From CAZEZY01 sp964516635 (lineage in GTDB: Bacteria; Pseudomonadota; Gammaproteobacteria; Burkholderiales; Burkholderiaceae_C): DNA of 20,582 bases. The DNA lies in assembly GCA_964516635.1 (NCBI GenBank), contig CAZEZY010000030.1:1-20582 (forward strand). The letters are read 5' to 3'. Positions 1 through 7,886 of this stretch are shown here, one piece after another. Made by a program: the position numbers and the translations under genes. The notes below the pieces were generated by a model. It searched no databases and was not told the DNA's origin. It saw only the letters and a list, made by a program, of their open reading frames with translations. Numbering within the stretch: the stretch's first letter is position 1; every line of letters starts with the position of its first letter.

Positions 1-49
1 CGGATTTTGATTCCGGCATGCGAGGGTTCGAGTCCTTCCTCCCCTGCCA
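1..49 (+). tRNA. tRNA-Gln (anticodon UUG), 3' part only
   Basis: The window opens inside a tRNA. The anticodon arm can be read as stem bases 1-4, a seven-base loop at 5-11 and the 3' stem at 12-16, with anticodon TTG at 7-9, which reads glutamine codons. The T arm is complete: stem 22-26 pairs with 34-38 around a TTCGAGT loop at 27-33. The acceptor 3' strand is at 39-45, the discriminator base is G46 and an encoded CCA is at 47-49. The D arm and 5' acceptor strand lie before the window. A tRNA-Gln directly before prs is a familiar betaproteobacterial arrangement. Confidence 0.95.
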
Positions 50-75
50 AATTTATTACCTGCGCCGGGTTTAAC

Positions 76-1059
76 ATGCAAACGTCCACGCCAGTGCAAA
101 CACCGGATTTCATGCTGTTCACCGGTAACGCCAATCCGGTTCTGGCGGCAGAAATCGCACAACACCTCGGTTCCAAGCTCGGCGCAGCCAACGTGGGGCG
201 TTTTTCTGACGGCGAAGTCACCGTCGAGATCACCCAGAACGTTCGCGCCCGTCATGTGTTTGTGGTCCAGTCCACCTGTGCGCCCACCAACGAGAACCTG
301 ATGGAACTCGTCATCATGGTGGATGCACTCAAACGGGCCTCGGCGGTGAGCGTGTCGGCGGTCATTCCCTACTTCGGCTATGCGCGTCAGGACCGGCGCC
401 CCCGCTCGAGCCGCGTGCCCATCTCGGCCAAGGTTGTCGCCAACATGCTACAGGCGGTCGGTGTCAACCGCGTCCTCACGATGGACCTTCATGCCGACCA
501 GATCCAGGGATTTTTCGACATCCCCGTCGACAACATCTATGCCTCGCCCGTGCTGCTGGGTGATTTGCGAGCCAAGAACTACCCCGATCTGCTGGTGGTA
601 TCGCCCGATGTGGGTGGGGTGGTTCGCGCGCGCGCACTGGCCAAGCAGCTCAACTGCGACATGGCCATCATCGACAAGCGACGCCCCAAGCCCAATGTGT
701 CCGAGGTGATGCACGTCATCGGCGACATTGAAGGCCGCAACTGCGTGATCATGGACGACATGATCGACACCGCCGGCACGCTGGTGAAGGCCGCTGAAGT
801 GCTGAAAGAGCGCGGTGCCCAAAAGGTGTATGCCTACTGCACCCATGCGATTTTCTCGGGTCCAGCCATTGATCGTATCGCCAAGGGCGATGCGCTGGAC
901 GAAGTCGTGGTGACCAATACCATCCCGCTGAGCCAGGCTGCACAGGCCTGCTCGAAGATTCGCCAGCTTTCCGTGGCACCGCTCATGGCCGAGACCATTG
1001 CGCGGATTGCCAGCGGTGAGTCGGTCATGAGTTTGTTTGCAGACGCCGATCACGCCTGA
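76..1059 (+). CDS. prs: Ribose-phosphate pyrophosphokinase (PRPP synthetase)
   Basis: This cytosolic enzyme makes PRPP from ribose 5-phosphate and ATP, feeding nucleotide, NAD, histidine and tryptophan synthesis. The 327-residue product has normal family length. Visible signatures include RFSDGE near residue 42, FGYARQDRR at 100-108, the DLHADQIQGFFD segment at 137-148 and the PRPP-binding loop around residues 227-235 (DDMIDTAGT). I chose the ATG at 76 because it gives the short N-terminal extension usual in betaproteobacteria before the conserved LFTGNANP start. An in-frame ATG at 112 would cut into that region. No strong Shine-Dalgarno is visible. It follows tRNA-Gln and precedes rplY, and a hairpin terminator lies 27 bp after the stop. 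Confidence 0.97.
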   Translation: MQTSTPVQTPDFMLFTGNANPVLAAEIAQHLGSKLGAANVGRFSDGEVTVEITQNVRARHVFVVQSTCAPTNENLMELVIMVDALKRASAVSVSAVIPYFGYARQDRRPRSSRVPISAKVVANMLQAVGVNRVLTMDLHADQIQGFFDIPVDNIYASPVLLGDLRAKNYPDLLVVSPDVGGVVRARALAKQLNCDMAIIDKRRPKPNVSEVMHVIGDIEGRNCVIMDDMIDTAGTLVKAAEVLKERGAQKVYAYCTHAIFSGPAIDRIAKGDALDEVVVTNTIPLSQAAQACSKIRQLSVAPLMAETIARIASGESVMSLFADADHA

Positions 1060-1086
1060 GGCGTTCAGCGGCTGCGGCAAAAGGCA

Positions 1087-1115
1087 GCGCGCCATTCGAG
1101 GATGGTGCGCTTTTT
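1087..1115 (+). terminator. Rho-independent terminator after prs
   Basis: A 9-bp stem (1087-1095 with 1102-1110, including one G-T wobble) with a six-base loop is followed directly by five Ts at 1111-1115. It sits 27 bp after the prs stop, so it probably limits read-through from tRNA-Gln/prs into rplY. Confidence 0.85.
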
Positions 1116-1164
1116 ATGTTTGGGCCCGTGCTGGTCGCGGCCGAGCCCTTTATGGAGTTGAATC

Positions 1165-1788
1165 ATGAAATTTGTCGCCTTCGAGCGCAGCAAGCAGGGC
1201 ACGGGTGCGAGCCGCCGCCTGCGTCATTCCGGTCGCACGCCGGCCATCGTCTTTGGTGGCGGCACCGCACCGGCCGCCATCGAACTGGACCACAACGCCC
1301 TGTGGCATGCCGTCCAGAAAGAAACCTTCCACGCCTCCATCCTCGAGATGGAACTCAATGGCCAGGTCGAGAAGGTGCTGCTGCGCGATGTGCAATACCA
1401 TCCGTTCAAGCCTCTGGTCCTTCATGTGGACTTCCAGCGCGTGGACGACAAGACCCGCCTGCACAAAAAGATTCCCCTGCACTTCATCAACGCCGAGCAA
1501 TCGCCCGCCGTCAAGATCGACAAGTGCCTGGTCAATCACGTGGTCAACGAGATCGAGATCGAATGCCTGGCCATCCTGCTGCCCGAGTTCATCGAGGTGG
1601 ACCTGAGCGAAGCGGTCAAGGGCCAATCCATCCACGCCAACGACCTCAAGCTGCCTGCCGGCATCAAGATCGTGACCCACGGCAAGCCGAACCCCACCAT
1701 CGCCACCATCGTGGAGCCGGTGGAAGAAGTGATTGCCGCACCGGTTGCCACCGCTGCCGACGACAAGAAGGGCAAGAAGAAGAAGTGA
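1165..1788 (+). CDS. rplY: Ribosomal protein L25 with general-stress CTC domain
   Basis: This is the 5S-rRNA-binding protein of the large ribosomal subunit. At 207 residues it is the long (TL5/CTC) form, not the roughly 94-residue enterobacterial form. Residues 1 to about 92 are the L25 RNA-binding domain (KFVAFERSKQGTGASRRLR start, then the DVQYHPFKPLVLHVDF segment around 75-90). Residues about 95-185 form the beta-rich CTC domain. The tail is alanine-rich and ends in lysines (KKGKKKK), consistent with rRNA contact. A TGGAG ribosome-binding site precedes the ATG. It is flanked by terminators on both sides, suggesting its own transcript. The prs-rplY-pth order is conserved in betaproteobacteria. 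Confidence 0.96.
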   Translation: MKFVAFERSKQGTGASRRLRHSGRTPAIVFGGGTAPAAIELDHNALWHAVQKETFHASILEMELNGQVEKVLLRDVQYHPFKPLVLHVDFQRVDDKTRLHKKIPLHFINAEQSPAVKIDKCLVNHVVNEIEIECLAILLPEFIEVDLSEAVKGQSIHANDLKLPAGIKIVTHGKPNPTIATIVEPVEEVIAAPVATAADDKKGKKKK

Positions 1789-1810
1789 TGCTTCTTTGCC
1801 TGCAGCAGAA

Positions 1811-1835
1811 AGGCCCGCCTTGTGCGGGCTTTTTT
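1811..1835 (+). terminator. Rho-independent terminator after rplY
   Basis: A GC-rich stem (1813-1818 gcccgc with 1824-1829 gcgggc, extendable outward by a G-T and an A-T pair) has a five-base loop and is followed by a T run to 1835. It lies 24 bp after the rplY stop and about 35 bp before pth. Confidence 0.88.
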
Positions 1836-1870
1836 GCGAACGCATTACCATCTGACGAAAATGAAAACCC

Positions 1871-2518
1871 ATGATCAAGCTGCTGGTCGGGCTGGGCAAC
1901 CCAGGTCCTGAATACGAAGACACCCGACACAACGCCGGCTTCTGGTGGCTCGAATCGGTTGCGCGCGAGTTACGGGCCAGCCTCCAGCCCGATCGCACCT
2001 GTTTCGGCCGCTGCGCTCGTGTCCAGCATGACGGTCATAACCTGTGGCTGCTGGAACCCGGCACCTACATGAACCGGTCCGGTCAGTCGGTGGCCGCGCT
2101 CGCCCGCTTTTTCAAGATCGCCCCTGAAGAAATCCTGGTCGCTCACGACGAACTGGACCTTCCCCCTGGCGAACTCAAACTGAAGAAAGGGGGTGGCCAT
2201 GCCGGACACAATGGCTTGCGGGACATTCACGCTCAGCTCGGCAGCTCCGATTACTGGCGCTTGCGCATCGGCATCGGCCATCCCGGAGACCGCAGCGAGG
2301 TGGTTCACTGGGTCCTCAAAAAACCGCCAACTGATCAGCGGGAAGCCATCGGGTTGGCCATGGACCGATCGCTGAAGGCATTGCCCGATCTGCTGGCCGG
2401 TCGGATGGAAAAAGCCACTGTCGCCATCCACACCCGCAAACCGCCTCGGGCCAAACCGCCCCGACCAGACGTTCCGATAACGCCCAAGGCCGATTCAGGA
2501 CGTGGAGAGCCGCTGTAA
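1871..2518 (+). CDS. pth: Peptidyl-tRNA hydrolase
   Basis: This enzyme releases tRNA from peptidyl-tRNAs that drop off the ribosome, and it is cytosolic and usually essential. All residues known from the E. coli enzyme are present at matching positions: Asn10, catalytic His20 (RHNAGF), Asn68, Asp93 (HDELDLP), His113 and Asn114. The 215-residue protein exceeds the roughly 194-residue E. coli enzyme because of a proline- and lysine/arginine-rich C-terminal tail of about 25 residues that follows IHTRKPP. The start at 1871 gives the canonical IKLLVGLGNPG beginning. The last 24 bp of the gene overlap, tail-to-tail, the end of the ferredoxin gene on the other strand. Confidence 0.97.
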   Translation: MIKLLVGLGNPGPEYEDTRHNAGFWWLESVARELRASLQPDRTCFGRCARVQHDGHNLWLLEPGTYMNRSGQSVAALARFFKIAPEEILVAHDELDLPPGELKLKKGGGHAGHNGLRDIHAQLGSSDYWRLRIGIGHPGDRSEVVHWVLKKPPTDQREAIGLAMDRSLKALPDLLAGRMEKATVAIHTRKPPRAKPPRPDVPITPKADSGRGEPL

Positions 2519-2752
2519 CCGCTGATACTTCTGCCAGAGCGATTCCCGGTTTTCCACCTGCTCGGGGTTCACGGGTATGCAATCCACCGGACAGACCTGA
2601 ACGCACTGGGGTTCGTCGAAATGACCCACACATTCGGTACAACGGCCAGGGTCGATCACGTAGTAATCAGCGCCCATCGAAATGGCCTGATTGGGGCACT
2701 CTGGCTCGCAGACATCGCAATTGATGCATTCGTCGGTGATCATCAGGGCCAT
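2495..2752 (-). CDS. YfhL/Alvin-type 2[4Fe-4S] ferredoxin
   Basis: This 85-residue soluble electron carrier has two cluster motifs. The first is Cys9-Cys12-Cys15 with Cys19. The second is Cys38-Cys41, an eight-residue insert, then Cys50 and Cys54, with an extra Cys58. The CX2CX8CX3C second motif and the helical C-terminal extension (ENRESLWQKYQRLQ) mark the Allochromatium-vinosum-type family. Its usual partner protein is unknown. The ATG at 2752 is preceded by a GGAGAG ribosome-binding site; longer upstream readings run into coaD and lack ferredoxin character. It is last in the peptidase-rsmD-coaD unit, 13 bp after coaD, and its end overlaps pth by 24 bp on the opposite strand. Confidence 0.95.
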   Translation of the reverse strand: MALMITDECINCDVCEPECPNQAISMGADYYVIDPGRCTECVGHFDEPQCVQVCPVDCIPVNPEQVENRESLWQKYQRLQRLSTS

Positions 2753-2765
2753 GGAAACTCTCCAG

Positions 2766-3281
2766 TCAACGGGGCGCGTCGGCAGGCGGTTGTGACAGCC
2801 TGTGAGCCACCGCTGGACTGACCATGGTGCTGACGTCGCCGCCGAGTTTCGCAATCTCACGGACCAGGGTACTGGAAATGCACTGAAGTTGTGGCTGTGG
2901 AAGCAAAAACAACGTGTCCACCGTGGGCAAGAGTTTGCGGTTCATGGCCGCCATCTGGGCCTCGTAATCGAAATCGGTGAGGTTGCGAATGCCACGAACC
3001 ACCGCACAGGCACCGTGCTGGCAACAGAAGTCCATGATCAGCCCGTCAAACGGCAACACACGGATGTGCGAACGGTGACTCAAGACCTCTGTCACCATCG
3101 CGATCCGCTCGTCCAGACCAAAACGGGTTTTCTTGTGATGCGCCACGGCAACGGCCACGATCAGGGTGTCAAACAGATCGGCCGCGCGCAGGATCACGTC
3201 TTCGTGTCCGAGCGTGATCGGATCGAAGGTGCCGCTGTAGACGCCAATGCGCGGGAGGGAAGTCGCGTTCGAAGCACTCAT
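2766..3281 (-). CDS. coaD: Phosphopantetheine adenylyltransferase
   Basis: CoaD catalyses the penultimate step of coenzyme A synthesis: 4'-phosphopantetheine plus ATP gives dephospho-CoA. The 171-residue product carries the nucleotidyltransferase motif GTFDPITLGH (Thr18 and His26), the VRGIRN...DFDYE segment at about 95-106 and the ISSTLVRE motif at 135-142. It has about ten extra residues at the N-terminus compared with E. coli. The ATG at 3281 overlaps the rsmD stop as ATGA, implying translational coupling. RsmD followed by CoaD is a widely conserved pair. Confidence 0.97.
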   Translation of the reverse strand: MSASNATSLPRIGVYSGTFDPITLGHEDVILRAADLFDTLIVAVAVAHHKKTRFGLDERIAMVTEVLSHRSHIRVLPFDGLIMDFCCQHGACAVVRGIRNLTDFDYEAQMAAMNRKLLPTVDTLFLLPQPQLQCISSTLVREIAKLGGDVSTMVSPAVAHRLSQPPADAPR

Positions 3282-3919
3282 GCGGCCCGATTATCCTCTG
3301 GCTCAAGGGCATCGGCCTTGTCTGGCGCGGGATCCAGGGCAAACAAGTGGTAATGAACCGCCCCCGCTTTCCCGTGCCGGTGCAGGCGCCAGGGCAAAGC
3401 AGGCAAATCGGCTTGCGTCCAGGGTCGACCCGCCTCCAGATAAACCCAGGCACCCGCACGCAGGGCGGGATGCACACGGGCCATCACCTCCCTGAACAGC
3501 CCCTCGTTCCACCCCTGGGCCGCCTCACCGAATGGCGGATCCAGAAACACCACGTCCCATCCTCTGCCCAGGCGATCCAGCCATTGCAGGGCATCGCCCC
3601 GATGCACCTGGACCTGAGCCCCACCCAGTCGGGTGACATGGCGCCTGAGCGCATCCGCCAGGGACGGATCCTGCTCGACCATCACCACTTCCCGGGCACC
3701 CCGCGAGGCGGCTTCGAGACCCAGTGCCCCGGAGCCCGCAAACAGGTCCAGGCACCTCAAACCGGTCATGTCCTGCCCCAGCCAGTTGAACAGGGTTTCC
3801 CGAACACGGTCCGGTGTTGGCCTCAGACCAGGCACGGAAGGCACCGTCAGCTTGCTGCGCTTCCACCGCCCACCAATGAGTCGAATTTCCCCTGGGGGTT
3901 GCCGTGGACCTGCCTTCAT
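3278..3919 (-). CDS. rsmD: 16S rRNA (guanine966-N2)-methyltransferase
   Basis: RsmD methylates G966 of 16S rRNA on the assembled 30S subunit, using S-adenosylmethionine. The 213-residue product has the family N-terminal signature IRLIGGRWKRSKL (12-24), the SAM-binding motif DLFAGSGALG (58-67) and the catalytic DPPF motif (127-130). A short acidic C-terminal tail follows the fold. Both ends overlap neighbours by 4 bp: its ATG overlaps the stop of the upstream peptidase, and its stop overlaps the coaD start. Confidence 0.96.
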   Translation of the reverse strand: MKAGPRQPPGEIRLIGGRWKRSKLTVPSVPGLRPTPDRVRETLFNWLGQDMTGLRCLDLFAGSGALGLEAASRGAREVVMVEQDPSLADALRRHVTRLGGAQVQVHRGDALQWLDRLGRGWDVVFLDPPFGEAAQGWNEGLFREVMARVHPALRAGAWVYLEAGRPWTQADLPALPWRLHRHGKAGAVHYHLFALDPAPDKADALEPEDNRAA

Positions 3920-5274
3920 GAACGGGCCCCACCCACCACCACCGTGACCATCCGGCCGGGATCGATGACCCGTCGCAAAGCGTCCATCAGTTGCTGACGC
4001 GTGATCGCTGCCACCTGATCGGTCCAGGTGTCCAGGTAATCCAGTGGCAGGTCATTCCAGGCCATCGACGCCACGTTGTCTAACAGTTTGCGGTTGCTGT
4101 CCAGACGCAGGGCAAAGCCATTGATCAGCGAATCCCTGGCTTGCTGGAGTTCTTCATCGGTCGGGCCGGTTTCGACGAAACGACGAATCTCCGCATGAAT
4201 CAGATCCACCGCCTCCTGGGCCTGATCCGGTCGGGTCTGCATGCTCACGGTGAAGGCACCGGCGTGCCGACCCGGTGTGAAATAGCTGTGGATGCCATAG
4301 GTGAGCCCTCGCTTTTCCCGGATTTCCTGCATCAGACGGGAGGTGAAACCACCGCCTCCCAGCATGTGGTTGGCGAGGGTCAGGGCCAGAAAGTCGGGAT
4401 CTTGGCGGGGGAAACCTGGCTGCCCCACCAGAATCTGTGCCTGTGCCGCCTGAAAGGGCCGACGGATCTCCTGGGCCGCGGCCAGACCCGACACCTCAGC
4501 CACGTCAGACAGCGGATCGCAAGCCCGGGCAGAAAGTCCTGACAACAGCCGGGTGACCAGTCCCTCCGCCTGCTGGCGGTCGATGTCCCCCACCAGGGTG
4601 ACCCGCGCATCGCAGGCTCGCACATGGCGCTGATGGAACCCCTTCAGGTCAGTCACCTGGATGCGCGCCCAGGTCTCGGGTCGCGGTTCGAAGCCATAGG
4701 GGTGATCGCCGTAGACAGCCTGAGCAAAGAGGCGATTGGCCAGGGTGTCCGGACGGGTCTGGGCCTGTCGCCAGCCCGCCACCAGGCGATCCCGCTCCCG
4801 GGTCCAGACCCCTTCCGGGAACAACGGATGCGCGAGTTGCCTGGAAGCCAGTTCCACGGCGCTGGCGAGCGTCTCTGGCTGGGTGAGTGTCCGAAGGCGA
4901 ACGGACAAGCGATCGGCACTGGCCTGAACGGAAAACTGGGCTCCGAGGTCGGCCCAGGCCTCAACCAGCGCATTCTCGTCCTTCGCCGCCAGCCCACCCT
5001 GGGCCTCGACACCTTTGTCGAACATGATCGCCGTGGCCTGGGCGAGACCGGCCTGCGCCAGTGGATCGCGCCGGCTGCCTCCATCGAAATCGATCTGGAC
5101 GTCGAGCATGGGCAGGGTGGGCAAACTGACCAGATGCACCCTGGCACCACCCGCTCCTGTCCACTGCTCGATAGGCGGTGCGGCATGAGCCGCCTGCTGC
5201 AAGACGAGCACCAGCCCGATGCAGGTCAGTGAACGCAAAGCGGCCAGGCAACGCTGAAAGGGTGACCCGCTCAT
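3916..5274 (-). CDS. M16 family peptidase-like protein, zinc-site-less subunit
   Basis: This 452-residue protein has a hydrophobic signal sequence (residues 12 to about 31, probable cleavage after AHA) and a pitrilysin/insulinase (M16) fold. The zinc-binding HXXEH motif is absent: the aligned stretch reads QATAI at 79-83. It keeps the RGLTYG motif at 322-327, whose Arg and Tyr belong to the non-catalytic half of M16B heterodimers. It is therefore probably the partner subunit of the adjacent zinc-containing protein, much as alpha and beta subunits pair in mitochondrial processing peptidase. The ATG at 5274 overlaps the upstream gene's stop. Expected in the periplasm; the substrate is unknown. 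Confidence 0.92.
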   Translation of the reverse strand: MSGSPFQRCLAALRSLTCIGLVLVLQQAAHAAPPIEQWTGAGGARVHLVSLPTLPMLDVQIDFDGGSRRDPLAQAGLAQATAIMFDKGVEAQGGLAAKDENALVEAWADLGAQFSVQASADRLSVRLRTLTQPETLASAVELASRQLAHPLFPEGVWTRERDRLVAGWRQAQTRPDTLANRLFAQAVYGDHPYGFEPRPETWARIQVTDLKGFHQRHVRACDARVTLVGDIDRQQAEGLVTRLLSGLSARACDPLSDVAEVSGLAAAQEIRRPFQAAQAQILVGQPGFPRQDPDFLALTLANHMLGGGGFTSRLMQEIREKRGLTYGIHSYFTPGRHAGAFTVSMQTRPDQAQEAVDLIHAEIRRFVETGPTDEELQQARDSLINGFALRLDSNRKLLDNVASMAWNDLPLDYLDTWTDQVAAITRQQLMDALRRVIDPGRMVTVVVGGARS

Positions 5275-6677
5275 GGCTTGATCTCCTCGGGCAGAAGCAC
5301 GCCCACCGTCAGCTGATCGTCCCGGAAATAACGGGCCGCCACCGACTGAACCTGTGCAGGCGTGACCTGCTGTAGCCGCTCCACCAGCAGACGCGCCGAA
5401 TCCAGAGGCCATCCCTGGGTCCAGTAGGTCCCCAGCTCACGGGCCTGCGCAAACATCGAGTCGAGCTTGAAGATCTCGCTCGCCGTCCACTGGTTTTTCA
5501 CGCGCTTGAGTTCCGCATCGGTGACACCCTGTTCGGCCACGCGCCGGATTTCCCGCTTGAAGGCATTTTCCAGTTCGGCGGGCTCCACGCCGCTGACCGG
5601 ACTGCCCGACAACCAGAAGAGCTGCGGACCCCGTCCCATGACGCTGAACGAAGCGCCCGCACTGTCTGCCAGCCGCCGGCCCCCAGCCCCCTGCCCCTGG
5701 ACCAGCGAACGTTCCAGACGGGCCGCGCTGTGGCCATCGAGCACGCCCGACAGCAGCATGAGCGCGAGGGCATCCTGGCTGGGATCGTCCTGGGCTGCCG
5801 GATGCGACAGAGTCGGTACCTTGTAACCCATGACGAGCAAGGGCCGGTCGGTGCGGCCACGGTATTCGATGCGTCGAGTGCCGGTCTGGACGGGTTCCCA
5901 CTGGGGTTTTCTGGGGGGCACAACGCCGGGGGGGATGGCCCCGTAGTGCTGCTCGGCCCAAGCCTTCACCTGCTGCACATCGACATCACCCACCACCACC
6001 ACCGCCGCATTGGCAGGCACGTACCATTGCCGGTAAAAGGCCCTTGCATCGTCCGGCGTCAGACTGTCGAGGTCACTCATCCAGCCAATGATGGGCCGCC
6101 GGTAGGGATGCGCGATGAACGCGGTGGCATTGAACACCTCGAACATCCGAGCCTGTGGCGATTCTTCCACCCGCTGACGACGCTCCTCCTTGATCACCTC
6201 CATCTCACGGATGAAGGCATCGTCAGGCCAGCGGTTGTTCGCAAACCGATCCGCCTCGAGCTTCATGACGTCCTGCAGCCGGTTGGCCGGTATCTGCTGG
6301 TGATAGGCCGTCACATCTCGGCTGGTGAACGCATTGTCGCGGCCGCCCAGTGCAGCGACCCGACGCGAGAATTCGCCTTCGGCCAGGGTGGGAGTGCCTT
6401 TGAAGAGCATGTGCTCCACCACATGGGCCAGACCAGTCCAGCCGTCCACCTCGTCGATGGAGCCCACGCGAACCCAGACCATGTGGATGGCGGTGGGTGC
6501 ACGCCGATCGGGCTGCACGATCAGGGTCATCCCGTTGGACAGGACAAAGGACTGAGGCGATTGGGCAGCGGTCTGATGCGGGGGTGTGGCAGCGGCAACC
6601 ACCGACGCCCCTGCCACCACCAGACCGAACAGCCACATCCGCATCAGCCAGAAAAAAAGAGGCTTTGGAGGTTTCAT
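5271..6677 (-). CDS. M16 family zinc metallopeptidase, catalytic subunit
   Basis: This 468-residue exported peptidase has an N-terminal hydrophobic segment (about residues 7-29) and the M16 zinc motif HVVEH at 85-89. A glutamate pair at 164-165 lies about 76 residues downstream in an IKEERRQR segment, as expected for the third zinc ligand. Its C-terminal half lacks the RGLTYG-type motif found in the next gene. Together the two genes supply one complete active site, arguing for a heterodimer. I chose the ATG at 6677 over a TTG at 6707, which would add ten residues and place more sequence before the signal peptide. It is first in a five-gene minus-strand unit and divergent from ftsY. Confidence 0.93.
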   Translation of the reverse strand: MKPPKPLFFWLMRMWLFGLVVAGASVVAAATPPHQTAAQSPQSFVLSNGMTLIVQPDRRAPTAIHMVWVRVGSIDEVDGWTGLAHVVEHMLFKGTPTLAEGEFSRRVAALGGRDNAFTSRDVTAYHQQIPANRLQDVMKLEADRFANNRWPDDAFIREMEVIKEERRQRVEESPQARMFEVFNATAFIAHPYRRPIIGWMSDLDSLTPDDARAFYRQWYVPANAAVVVVGDVDVQQVKAWAEQHYGAIPPGVVPPRKPQWEPVQTGTRRIEYRGRTDRPLLVMGYKVPTLSHPAAQDDPSQDALALMLLSGVLDGHSAARLERSLVQGQGAGGRRLADSAGASFSVMGRGPQLFWLSGSPVSGVEPAELENAFKREIRRVAEQGVTDAELKRVKNQWTASEIFKLDSMFAQARELGTYWTQGWPLDSARLLVERLQQVTPAQVQSVAARYFRDDQLTVGVLLPEEIKP

Positions 6678-6707
6678 AGAATCCCAATGATTCCAGAATC
6701 CACGCAA

Positions 6708-7757
6708 ATGTTCAGTTTCCTCAAGAAAAAATGGTTTTCAGGCCAGGCGTCCGACGCCGAGGTCGTCACGCCCCCCCCTTCAAGCCAAGCGGCCGAGGGG
6801 CTGGCATCGCCTGAAACACCCCCCTCACCGGAGCCACCCAGACAGTCCTGGCTCAACCGCCTCAGATCGGGTCTCCGGAAAACCGGCACCAGCCTGGCCA
6901 CGGTATTCACCGGAACGAAGATCGACGAGGCACTCTACGAAGAACTCGAAGCCGCCCTGCTGATGGCCGACACCGGCACCCAGGCGACCCAACACCTGCT
7001 TGACGACCTGCGTCAGCGCGTCAAAGCCACCCGAACCACGGAGCCGGCGGCCGTCAAGTCGCTGCTGGCAGAGGCCATCACCGACTTGCTGCAGCCTTTG
7101 CAGAAACCCCTGGTGATTGACCACCCGGCTGGTGGACCCATGGTGTTGATGGTGGCAGGCGTGAACGGCGCCGGTAAAACCACCACCATCGGCAAACTGA
7201 CCTGGCACCTGTCCCAGTCGGGCGCGAGCGTCCTGCTGGCGGCGGCTGACACGTTTCGCGCCGCCGCCAGGGAACAGCTCGGTGTGTGGGCCAACCGGAA
7301 CACGGTCGAGATCGTCAGTCAGGAAGGAGGCGATCCGGCCGCCGTCAGCTTTGATGCGGTCTCGGCTGGTCGGGCCCGTGGCAAGGATGTGGTGATTGTT
7401 GACACGGCCGGACGGCTGCCCACCCAGTTGCACCTGATGGAAGAGTTGAAAAAGATCAAGCGGGTCGTCCAGAAAGCCGATGCCACGGCCCCTCACGAGG
7501 TGCTGCTGGTGATCGATGGCAACACGGGCCAGAATGCCTTGACGCAGGTCAAGGCATTCGATGCCGCTCTGCAGCTCACCGGCCTGGTGGTGACCAAACT
7601 CGATGGGACCGCCAAAGGAGGCGTCCTGGCCGCCATCGCGATGTGGTGCCGTGAGAACCGGCGCCAGGTACCGGTGTATTTCATCGGCGTCGGTGAACAG
7701 CTCGATGACTTGCAAACCTTCGACGCCAAAGAGTTTTCTGAGGCTCTGCTGGCTTGA
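6708..7757 (+). CDS. ftsY: Signal recognition particle receptor FtsY
   Basis: FtsY is the membrane-associated SRP GTPase that docks ribosome-nascent chains at the Sec translocon. The 349-residue product starts MFSFLKKKW, a basic amphipathic start typical of betaproteobacterial FtsY. A short proline- and acid-containing linker (about 15-45) follows, then the N domain (about 50-135) and the GTPase domain: P-loop GVNGAGKTTT at 151-160, DTFRAAAREQL at 181-191, DTAGR at 232-236 and TKLD at 296-299. The acidic A domain is much shorter than in E. coli. An in-frame ATG at 6687 would add seven residues. A GGAGG at 6667-6671 is 15 bases before that ATG and even further from 6708, so the start is not settled. 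Confidence 0.95.
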   Translation: MFSFLKKKWFSGQASDAEVVTPPPSSQAAEGLASPETPPSPEPPRQSWLNRLRSGLRKTGTSLATVFTGTKIDEALYEELEAALLMADTGTQATQHLLDDLRQRVKATRTTEPAAVKSLLAEAITDLLQPLQKPLVIDHPAGGPMVLMVAGVNGAGKTTTIGKLTWHLSQSGASVLLAAADTFRAAAREQLGVWANRNTVEIVSQEGGDPAAVSFDAVSAGRARGKDVVIVDTAGRLPTQLHLMEELKKIKRVVQKADATAPHEVLLVIDGNTGQNALTQVKAFDAALQLTGLVVTKLDGTAKGGVLAAIAMWCRENRRQVPVYFIGVGEQLDDLQTFDAKEFSEALLA

Positions 7758-7886
7758 CTCGCGCCCGGGACCCATCGCAGATGCCCCAGGGTTTTACCTA
7801 GTCAATGCCCCATTCCCACACCGGGTTGTGTAAGCTTCATGTTGGATGCAAGCCTAAAATCCAATGGATTCTTATATCTGCATTCA

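Noticed and set aside
1..75. tRNA-Gln as an integration site for a mobile element
   Set aside because: No integrase, direct repeat of the tRNA 3' end or atypical genes follow it; prs and rplY are core genes in conserved order.
448..1095. Long open frame on the minus strand across prs
   Set aside because: It is the shadow of prs in high-GC DNA, with a low-complexity composition and no recognisable domain. Similar antisense frames occur over rplY, ftsY, fccB, sulP and the antiporter.
5730..6707. N-terminal extension of the ftsY frame back to 5730
   Set aside because: The upstream part is antisense to the zinc-containing peptidase and is not FtsY-like. The protein clearly begins at MFSFLKKKW or a few residues earlier.
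7758..7886. Terminator for ftsY
   Set aside because: I found no stem longer than about four base pairs followed by a T run here, so none is claimed.
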